Assembly (NCBI GenBank): GCA_012730045.1
Contig: JAAYBR010000106.1
Location: 1 to 64,000, forward strand
DNA: 64,000 nt
Source of the DNA: Candidatus Hydrogenedentota bacterium
GTDB lineage: Bacteria > Hydrogenedentota > Hydrogenedentia > Hydrogenedentales > CAITNO01
Direction of reading: 5' to 3'
The position numbers and the translations under genes are program-made. Position 1 is the first letter of the stretch. Each line of letters opens with the position of its first letter. Under the pieces are notes generated by a model. The model searched no databases, was not told where the DNA came from, and was given only the letters and a program-made list of their open reading frames with translations. Shown in pieces: positions 27,360-34,237 of this stretch.

Positions 27360-27400
27360 GGGCCGGGACGCCGCACGGGGCGGGTCCCGGCCCGTTGTGT
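27360..27400 (+). terminator. Terminator after the phosphofructokinase gene
   Basis: Stem GGGCCGGGAC (27360-27369) / GTCCCGGCCC (27384-27393) with a 14-nt GC-rich loop, followed by GTTGTGT. It lies between convergent genes and may serve both. Confidence 0.65.
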
Positions 27401-27414
27401 GTTTAGCGTGGGAG

Positions 27415-28449
27415 TCAGCCCCGCCAAGGGGAGGGGAGAATGAGCTCGCGGTAGAGCTGCATGGCGTACTCGTCCGTCATGCCCGCCACGAAATCCGCCG
27501 TGCGGCGGGCCAGGGAGTCCGCCGGATCCGCCTCCAGTATGTCCGGAAGCGGGTGCGCCAACAGGTGCGCATGGAGCGTTTCAAGCATCTGCTCCGCCTT
27601 CTTGATCTCCGTGTCTATGGCCGCGCAGGGGTACACCGTGGAATACAGATAGGTGCGCAGGGTCAGCATGGCGTCCCGCACCTCCGGCACAATGCCCACG
27701 GTCCCGTCCGCGCTTCCGTGGATCACCCCGACCACCATCGTGTTGATGCGTTCGGACGTGGTCTTTCCCAGAACCCCCACGGCGTCGCGGGGCAGGTCCT
27801 CCGGCCGCAGCACCTCCGCGCGCAGGGCGTCGTCTATGTCGTGGCTGATGTAGCCGATGGCGTCCGCGATGGCCACCACCAGCCCCTCCAGTGTGGCGGG
27901 CCCCTCCGCGCCTCGGGGCTTTCCATAGAGCAGGCCCTTGCCCCGGGAGTGGTTCACAATGCCGTCCCGCACCTCCCATGTCAGGTTGAGCCCCGGCCCG
28001 GAGCGCCGCTTCTCCAGCTTCTGCACCACCCGCAGGCTCTGCTCGTAGTGGCGAAAACCGCCCTCCAGCGCGCGGTCCAGCACGCGCTCCCCCGCATGTC
28101 CAAAGGGCGTGTGGCCAAGGTCGTGGCCCAGCGCGATGGCCTCCGTGAGATCCTCGTTCAGAAACAGGGCCCGCGAGATGCTGCGCGCGATCTGGGAGAC
28201 CTCCAGCGTGTGTGTCAGACGGGTCCGGTAATGGTCCCCGGCGGGGGCGAGAAAGACCTGCGTCTTCCGCTTCAGACGCCGGAAAGCCTTCGTGTGCAGG
28301 ATGCGGTCCCGGTCCCGCTGGAATGCGGTCCGGTGCGGGTCCTCCGTCTCCGGATGCTCCCGCCCGCGGGTTTCGGCCGCCCGCGCCGCCCCGGGGCACA
28401 GGGTCATGGACTCCCGCTTCTCCAGTTGCTCTCGGATGGTTTCCGTCAC
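27415..28449 (-). CDS. dGTP triphosphohydrolase-like HD protein
   Basis: A 344-residue HD-domain protein of the deoxyguanosinetriphosphate triphosphohydrolase-like family, which cuts dNTPs to nucleoside and triphosphate. The opening (REQLEKRE ... RGREHPE) and FQRDRDRILHTKAFRRL are typical. The HD residues are H80 (RLTHTLEV), H109-D110 (LGHDLGHTPFGH) and a distal Asp in DIDDALRAE. I start at GTG 28449 because AGGAG sits 8 nt upstream and the alignment-like opening begins there; a longer frame to 28956 would run through a palindromic repeat. A TGC-TATACT element at 28486-28494 is a likely promoter -10. It is monocistronic and convergent with the phosphofructokinase operon. Confidence 0.9.
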   Translation of the reverse strand: MTETIREQLEKRESMTLCPGAARAAETRGREHPETEDPHRTAFQRDRDRILHTKAFRRLKRKTQVFLAPAGDHYRTRLTHTLEVSQIARSISRALFLNEDLTEAIALGHDLGHTPFGHAGERVLDRALEGGFRHYEQSLRVVQKLEKRRSGPGLNLTWEVRDGIVNHSRGKGLLYGKPRGAEGPATLEGLVVAIADAIGYISHDIDDALRAEVLRPEDLPRDAVGVLGKTTSERINTMVVGVIHGSADGTVGIVPEVRDAMLTLRTYLYSTVYPCAAIDTEIKKAEQMLETLHAHLLAHPLPDILEADPADSLARRTADFVAGMTDEYAMQLYRELILPSPWRG

Positions 28450-28485
28450 GGTGAAGACTCCTGACGCGCCCCCGCAGTCCCCAAA

Positions 28486-28494
28486 AGTATAGCA
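28486..28494 (-). promoter_or_regulatory. Candidate extended -10 of the dGTPase gene
   Basis: On the minus strand TGC-TATACT, an extended -10 with five of six consensus bases, 36 nt before the GTG start; it leaves a leader of about 30 nt holding the AGGAG site. The -35 region is poor. Confidence 0.45.
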
Positions 28495-28631
28495 CGCCCC
28501 CCTTGTGGAACATGGGACGGCCGCGCATGCTAGCAGGGTAATCGCACTGAAATGCCCCTCAAGAAGTGCCTGTCCCCGGTATGGACGGTCCTTGGTTATG
28601 TGATTCTGTCTTTGTTGTCCCAGCGGGACAT

Positions 28632-28937
28632 CCGAATATAGCCCAGGCCAGGCCGCCGCCCGAAGGGCCAGGCCTGCCCTGGGGAGGATGCACCCTAAAG
28701 ACTTGCCCTGAAAGGGCAGCCGAAATTGACGCGCCGGGAAGAAGACAAGGCCGGCGGGACGTCGGCGGTAAGAAGCCAGGCCCGGCAGGTCTTTCCGTAC
28801 CGCTGGCGTCCCGCCGGCCTTGTCTTTGGGTACCCGTCCCCATTTCGGCTGCCCCGTTGGGACATGATTCTTTCTGTCCGGGCACCCCAGGGCAGGCCTG
28901 GCCCTTCGGGCGGCGGCCTGGCCTGGGCTATATTCGG
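28632..28937. repeat. Nested long palindrome in a 674-bp gene-free gap
   Basis: The gap 28450-29123 holds no gene. Within it lies a 306-bp element with perfect 53-bp inverted arms (28632-28684 and 28885-28937). Inside are further perfect arms of 13 bp (GGGCAGCCGAAAT 28714-28726 / 28842-28854) and 20 bp (28742-28761 / 28807-28826, core AAGGCCGGCGGGACG). The whole can fold into one branched hairpin. Both strands give open frames, but they are mirror translations of the palindrome. I infer a miniature mobile element or several nested dispersed repeats. The A-rich and G-rich stretch at 28976-29015 follows it. Confidence 0.85.
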
Positions 28938-29123
28938 CAACGCTTTCAGCGTTCAAGAGGGCAAGGAACAGGGAACGAAAAAAACGCTTTTTCAGGAAGG
29001 GGGGGGGATTTTAGCGCGATTGCCCTAAGTATGCTAGGCTTCTAAAAGCGGGTTGGAGAAGAATGCCTGTCCTCCCCAAAAAGCATGCGGCGGCACACGG
29101 GCACCCCCCCAGGAGAACAAGCC

Positions 29124-31250
29124 GTGACACACACACCTCTGCGTCTTTTGGCGGTCGTTGCGACGCTCCTCTGGGTGATGCCCGCCCGGGGAGAGGACGT
29201 CCTCCCGTTCCCGGCCTCGCTGGATGAACTCGGCGGAAGTGTTCAGACCTGCGCGACCTTGGAGCACATGCCCGCATTGGCCAATCTGCACGGGGCGGTG
29301 GCCGCCGGAAGAAATGTGCTTTCGGTCACGGTGGCCACCTTCCCCCCGCTGTCGCAGGGCGGCGAGGCGCTGGCGCTTTCGGTCAACGGCGCGCCGGTGG
29401 CCGCCGAAACCTCCCAATGGCGGGCGTATGAAATCCGGAGAGAGGGGGCTGCGGGCGCCCTCAAGGTCCGCACCACCACGCGCATGGCGGATTCAGACGC
29501 CGGGCTCCTGCTGACCTTCGCCGTGGAAAACCCCACGGACACGGACGCAGCCGCAGTAATCTCCCTCAGCTCCCGAATCATTGTCCGGCGCCAGGAAGGA
29601 ACCTGGGCCTGGGCGCCCCCGAGGCCGGACGACAAGGCACAGGACCACCGCGCTGTTCCGGACGGGGAGGACGCGGTCACTTGGGCCGACAGCAAGTCCC
29701 CCGCCGTGACCGCCATGGTTATGACGCCATCCCCGCGCTCCATGGACGCGGAGGACTGTCTCCATTGGGAGGAGCGGCTGGCCCCCGGCGGCAACCTCAC
29801 CGTGCGGATCACTGTAGCCTTCGGCGCAGACCGGGCGGAAACGCTCCATCGGGCGCACAGTTGGCTGAACGGATTCAACGACCAGCAGGAGACGGCCCGG
29901 ACCGGATGGGAAACGCGCTTCAAGGACGCCTTCACCCCGGGAAACGGGAGGTACAGCGGGCATCTTCCCCTGTTGGCTACGGACGACCGGGCGCTCCACC
30001 GTGTGTATTACGGCAGCGTGCTGAGCTGGCTGTGCATGGAGCGGACCGGCCTTTCGGAGAAGTACCCCAGGGTTTTTGTGACCGCCTCGCCGTTCTACGC
30101 CCCGACGCTCACCTACTTCTGGGACACGCAGTTCTACGGCACCCTCTGGGCGCTGCTGGACCCGGCAGGACTGAAGGAACAGCTCCGGCTCTTCCTGGCT
30201 GCGGACATTCATTCGTGCTATGCCGTGGACTTCCTCACGCTGAAAGGCGTGGGGCCGTGGTACAGCGCCAACGACTACGCGCTTTTCCAGTTGCTCACGA
30301 CCTACATGCGCTTGAACGATGACTGGGCGTTCTTGGAGGAGCGTGTCGGCGGACGGACCATTCTGGAGCACCTCGAATCCCTCGCCACCCACTGGAAGAA
30401 ACTCGCCGACAACCCCTTCGGCATGGCGGACTACGGCACCAAGGACAACCTCCTGGAGACCGTGCCCACCTACACGAACGTTGTGCCATCGTTCAACGCC
30501 GCGAACGTGTGGATGATGCGCACGCTTGCGGGCATGCTGAGGGAGCGGGGCAGGGGGGAGGATGCCGCGCGTCTTGAGGAGGAGGCGGGGGGGCTGGCGG
30601 GGCGCGTGCTTTCCCTGTGCAGCGACGCCAACGGCTGGTTCAGTTGCCTCATGCCGGACGGACGCCGGCAGGAGGTGCGCTCCGTCGTGGACTTCATGAC
30701 CGTCGCCGCGTGCATGGCGGAGGACGTCCCGCCGGGGCTCCGCGGGCGCATGATGGATTCCGTGGACCGCGAACTGTGGACCGGCCAGTGGCTCCGCGCC
30801 CTGTCCATTGAGGACCCCTCCGCCGGGGACACCCTTTCCCGCCCGGAGGTCATGGCCTCGTGGGAAAGCGGCTGGCCGGGCAACTCGCTCCGCGCCGACC
30901 ACGGGTTCACGGGATCCTACACCGCCTGGCCCGCGCAGGTGGCCGAGGCTTTCAGCCGGTGGGGGCGGCGGGACCGGGCGCTGGAAATGCTCCGGGCGGT
31001 GTCACCGGTGCTGGAGGAGGGGCCTTACGGCCAGTCTCACTACATTCCCGCCCCGACCCGCCCCGTGCGCAAGGCTTTCAAAGGAGGACAGGACTACTTT
31101 GAGGGCTGCGGCGGCGCTTTTGCCGAGGTGATTCTCCGCCACTTCTGCGCCGTTTCCGGACCCACGGACAGCATCTCGTTCACTGCGGAGGAAGGTAGCG
31201 GAGAAAATGCTTCTTGGGGCGTGGAACCGCCCGGAGGCTCCGGTGTTTAA
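29124..31250 (+). CDS. Secreted (alpha/alpha)6-barrel glycoside hydrolase-like protein
   Basis: A 708-residue secreted protein with a signal peptide ending at ARG-E (about residue 24), an N-terminal beta-sandwich (about 30-240) and a C-terminal (alpha/alpha)6 toroid. The barrel has YFWDTQFYGTLWALLDP, a motif arrangement like GH37 trehalases and GH63 glucosidases, and later SFNAANVWMMRTLA and WESGWPGNS. I cannot place it in one family with certainty. I start at GTG 29124, with AGGAG 8 nt upstream and a good signal peptide, rather than the frame from 29085. It precedes the DUF1549-DUF1501 cassette by 52 nt and may be co-transcribed with it. Confidence 0.6.
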   Translation: MTHTPLRLLAVVATLLWVMPARGEDVLPFPASLDELGGSVQTCATLEHMPALANLHGAVAAGRNVLSVTVATFPPLSQGGEALALSVNGAPVAAETSQWRAYEIRREGAAGALKVRTTTRMADSDAGLLLTFAVENPTDTDAAAVISLSSRIIVRRQEGTWAWAPPRPDDKAQDHRAVPDGEDAVTWADSKSPAVTAMVMTPSPRSMDAEDCLHWEERLAPGGNLTVRITVAFGADRAETLHRAHSWLNGFNDQQETARTGWETRFKDAFTPGNGRYSGHLPLLATDDRALHRVYYGSVLSWLCMERTGLSEKYPRVFVTASPFYAPTLTYFWDTQFYGTLWALLDPAGLKEQLRLFLAADIHSCYAVDFLTLKGVGPWYSANDYALFQLLTTYMRLNDDWAFLEERVGGRTILEHLESLATHWKKLADNPFGMADYGTKDNLLETVPTYTNVVPSFNAANVWMMRTLAGMLRERGRGEDAARLEEEAGGLAGRVLSLCSDANGWFSCLMPDGRRQEVRSVVDFMTVAACMAEDVPPGLRGRMMDSVDRELWTGQWLRALSIEDPSAGDTLSRPEVMASWESGWPGNSLRADHGFTGSYTAWPAQVAEAFSRWGRRDRALEMLRAVSPVLEEGPYGQSHYIPAPTRPVRKAFKGGQDYFEGCGGAFAEVILRHFCAVSGPTDSISFTAEEGSGENASWGVEPPGGSGV

Positions 31251-31302
31251 CCAGCGGCATCCGGTTTTCAGCACGGTGGAAAGACGCAATGGGTTTGGAC
31301 GC

Positions 31303-32880
31303 ATGAGCGCAACAGCAAAACCGCATTGGGGACTCATCTTTGCCCTCCTCGGGCTTGCCTGCGCGTCATGGGGGAATGCGCAGCCCCGGTCCCCCTTTGA
31401 GAGTGCACGGTCCCGGGAGACCGTGACGGAGCTGGACCGCTTTGTCCGGGATGACCTTTCCGCCCACGGGATCACCCCGGCGCTGCCCTGTTCGGACGCG
31501 GTATTCTTCCGCCGGGTCCATCTGGACATCCTGGGAATCCGCCCCGATCCCAGGGAGGTGACTGCCTTCCTTTCCTCCAAAGAACCCGGAAAGCGGGCCG
31601 CGCTGATTGACGCCCTCCTGCAGCGGCCGGAATACGCCGACTACTGGGCCATGAAATGGTGCGACATCCTCCGCGTCAAGGCGGAGTTCCCCATCAACCT
31701 CTGGCCAAACGGCGCCCAGGCCTACCATGAATGGGTCCGCGCCGCCCTCCGGGACAACCTGCCCTACGATGAGTTCGCACGGACACTCCTCGCCTCCAGC
31801 GGGAGCAATTTTCGGGTGCCCCCGGTGAACTTCTACCGGGCCGTGGAAAACCGGAAGCCAGAGGGGCTCGCCGCGGCCGCCGCGCTCACGTTCATGGGAA
31901 CGCGGACCGATTCCTGGGCCGAAGACCAGCGGAAGGGGTGCGCCGCCTTCTTCTCCGCCCTTGTCTTCAAGCCCTCCGCCGAGTGGAAAGAGGAAATTGT
32001 GATGCCGGACCCGGCCCGGTCCACACCGATTGCCGCCGTCTTCCCCGACGGCGCGCCCGTGGAGATTCCCCCGGAAATGGACCCGCGCCGGGTCTTCGCC
32101 GACTGGCTGACCGCACCGGGCAACCCGTGGTTCGCGCGGGCCGCGGCCAACCGGGTCTGGTTCTGGCTCCTGGGCCGGGGCATTGTCCATGAGGCTGACG
32201 ACCTCCGGACTGACAACCCTCCGGTAAACCCCGCGCTCCTCGCGTATCTTGAAAGCCAGCTCACCGCCTCCGGGTATGACCTCCGCCACCTCCTGCGCGT
32301 CATCCTGAACTCCGCCACCTACCAGCAGTCCTGCATCCCCGCAGCGCCCCACCCGGAGGCCGAGGCCCGGTTCGCCTGCTATGGAACCCGGCGTCTGGAC
32401 GCGGAAGTGCTGGCCGACCTGTTCAGCACCCTCCTCGGCCCGGGCGAGGATTATATGAGCGCCGTCCCGGAACCGTTTACCTACATTCCGAAATACCGTC
32501 CCGCCGTCTCCCTGGCAGATGGAAGTGTCTCCTCGCCGTTCTTGGAGCTGTTTGGCCGCCCTTCACGGGACACGGGCCTCCTCTCGGAGCGCAACAATGA
32601 GCCCACGGAAGCCCAGCGCCTTCATCTGCTGAACTCCAGCACCCTGCGCCGCCGTCTCGCCTCCGCGCCCCTGATCGGCAGGGTGTCCGGAAGGCCGCGC
32701 GAGAAGCCAGCCCAGGCCGTGCGCCAGGCCTATCTCGAAATCCTCTCCCGTCCCCCCACACCGGAAGAGCAGACGGCCGCCCTCGCCCATGCGGAAGAGA
32801 CCGGGCTCTCAAGACGGGAGGCGTTGGAGGATTTGGTCTGGGCCCTGGTGAACACCAAAGAGTTTCTTTACCGGCATTAG
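31303..32880 (+). CDS. DUF1549/DUF1553 secreted protein, short form
   Basis: A 525-residue secreted protein with an N-terminal signal peptide (ending near WGNAQ), a DUF1549 region (about 30-200; IDALLQRPEYADYWAMKWCDILRVK) and a DUF1553 region (about 280-520; FARAAANRVWFWLLGRG, DLRHLLRVILNSATYQQS). These paired domains are hallmarks of Planctomycetota and relatives. Most members are 700-1,100 residues and often carry an N-terminal cytochrome c domain. This one is short and has no CxxCH, so any redox partner must be separate. The start at ATG 31303 follows a weak GGAC site. It lies 25 nt before the DUF1501 gene. The biochemical role is unknown. Confidence 0.85.
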   Translation: MSATAKPHWGLIFALLGLACASWGNAQPRSPFESARSRETVTELDRFVRDDLSAHGITPALPCSDAVFFRRVHLDILGIRPDPREVTAFLSSKEPGKRAALIDALLQRPEYADYWAMKWCDILRVKAEFPINLWPNGAQAYHEWVRAALRDNLPYDEFARTLLASSGSNFRVPPVNFYRAVENRKPEGLAAAAALTFMGTRTDSWAEDQRKGCAAFFSALVFKPSAEWKEEIVMPDPARSTPIAAVFPDGAPVEIPPEMDPRRVFADWLTAPGNPWFARAAANRVWFWLLGRGIVHEADDLRTDNPPVNPALLAYLESQLTASGYDLRHLLRVILNSATYQQSCIPAAPHPEAEARFACYGTRRLDAEVLADLFSTLLGPGEDYMSAVPEPFTYIPKYRPAVSLADGSVSSPFLELFGRPSRDTGLLSERNNEPTEAQRLHLLNSSTLRRRLASAPLIGRVSGRPREKPAQAVRQAYLEILSRPPTPEEQTAALAHAEETGLSRREALEDLVWALVNTKEFLYRH

Positions 32881-32905
32881 CCCAATCCGCGGAGCCAGAA
32901 AATGC

Positions 32906-34237
32906 ATGGAAGCTGAAGGAGCGGACCGGAGCATCCCCCGCCGCACGGCGCTCAAACGGTGCCTGCTGGGGACGGCGGCCTTGGCGGCGGCGGGTCATCG
33001 CCCGACGCACGCCGCCCCCGCGCCCCCGCGCGCCAAGGCCGTCATCCAGATATGGATGTGGGGCGGCCCGTCCCATCTGGACACCTTCGACCCGAAGCCG
33101 GACGCGGGGCGCGACTACTGCGGCCCCCTGGACCAGGTCATCGAGACCAATGTCCCCGGCATTCAGATCAACGCCGCGCTCCCGATGCTGGCCCGGCACG
33201 CGGACAAGTACGCCATCCTCCGCAGCATGACCCACCGCATCAATGCGCACGAAACGGCGTCCTACATGGTGCAAACCGGGTGCGCGCCCGGCCGCCTTGT
33301 TTTCCCCTCCGCCGGGGCCGTTGTCTCGCTCTTTAAGGGCTACGACCACGGTTACAGCGGCATTGTTCCGCCCTACATTGTCCTGACGGAACTCCAGGGA
33401 CGCTTCTCCGAGGCGGGCTTTCTGGGCCAGCGCTACAAGCCCTTTGCCACCGGGGGCGATCCCGCCAAAACCCCCTTCGCCGTGGAGGGCATTGTGGCCG
33501 AGGGGATCTCGGACGACCGGCAGCGGAGCCGCAGAAACTTTCTGCACGCGCTGGACACGCTCGGCCGCGCCCACCCGGACAGTCCCGCCTTCCAGGCCCT
33601 GGACCGCAGCGAGGAAAACGCCTACGGCCTCATGTTCGGCGAGGCGCGCAGCCTCTTCGACCTTTCCACGGAGGGGGATGAGGTCCGCGAACGCTACGGA
33701 AAGAACACCTTCGGCCAGTCCTGCCTGACGGCACGCCGCCTGGTGGAGCGGGGCGTGCCCTATGTCACCATCAACTACAAGGGATGGGACACGCACAAGC
33801 AGCACTTCGAGACCATGAAACGAAAACTCCCCGAACTGGACCGGGGGATGTCAGCCCTGCTGGAAGACCTGCACCAGAGAGGACTGCTGGAGAGCACCAT
33901 CGTCTGGTGGGGCGGCGAGTTTGGCCGGACGCCCAAGGTGCTCTGGGAGGCCCCCTGGAACGGCGGGCGCGGCCATTTTGGCGACTGCTTCTGCTCCGTT
34001 GTCGCAGGGGGAGGGTTTCGCGGGGGTGCCGTGGTGGGGGCGTCGGACGCGCACGGCGAGGAGGTCGCCGAAAGGCCGGTTTACCCCGCGGACCTCATCG
34101 GCACCCTGTACACCCTGCTGGGGATCAACCCGGACGGGCCGCTGCCCAACAGCAAGGGGATCGAGGTGAACGTGCTGCCCGCGCCGGGGCCCGGCGAAAA
34201 ACGGGGGGGACTGCTCAAGGAAATTGTGAAAGCATGA
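32906..34237 (+). CDS. DUF1501 Tat-exported protein
   Basis: A 443-residue DUF1501 protein, an alkaline-phosphatase/sulfatase-like fold usually encoded beside DUF1549/DUF1553 genes. It has a twin-arginine signal (PRRTALKRCLLGTAALAA), so it is exported folded. Family segments include IQIWMWGGPSHLDTFDPKP, THRINAHETASYMVQTG, NYKGWDTHKQHFE and WWGGEFGRTP. Relatives are thought to act with the DUF1549 partner on sugars or sulfated substrates, but no activity is proven. GGAG lies about 11 nt before the ATG. Its stop overlaps the next start as ATGA. Confidence 0.9.
   Translation: MEAEGADRSIPRRTALKRCLLGTAALAAAGHRPTHAAPAPPRAKAVIQIWMWGGPSHLDTFDPKPDAGRDYCGPLDQVIETNVPGIQINAALPMLARHADKYAILRSMTHRINAHETASYMVQTGCAPGRLVFPSAGAVVSLFKGYDHGYSGIVPPYIVLTELQGRFSEAGFLGQRYKPFATGGDPAKTPFAVEGIVAEGISDDRQRSRRNFLHALDTLGRAHPDSPAFQALDRSEENAYGLMFGEARSLFDLSTEGDEVRERYGKNTFGQSCLTARRLVERGVPYVTINYKGWDTHKQHFETMKRKLPELDRGMSALLEDLHQRGLLESTIVWWGGEFGRTPKVLWEAPWNGGRGHFGDCFCSVVAGGGFRGGAVVGASDAHGEEVAERPVYPADLIGTLYTLLGINPDGPLPNSKGIEVNVLPAPGPGEKRGGLLKEIVKA

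Noticed and set aside
28559-28940. Overlapping small ORFs on both strands with Pro/Gly/Arg-rich products
   Set aside because: They are mirror translations of the nested palindrome and share sequence only because the DNA is inverted.
33784-34233. N-terminal 150-residue extension of the PPC protein
   Set aside because: It runs through the DUF1501 coding sequence in another frame; the signal peptide and ATGA overlap at 34234 give the real start.
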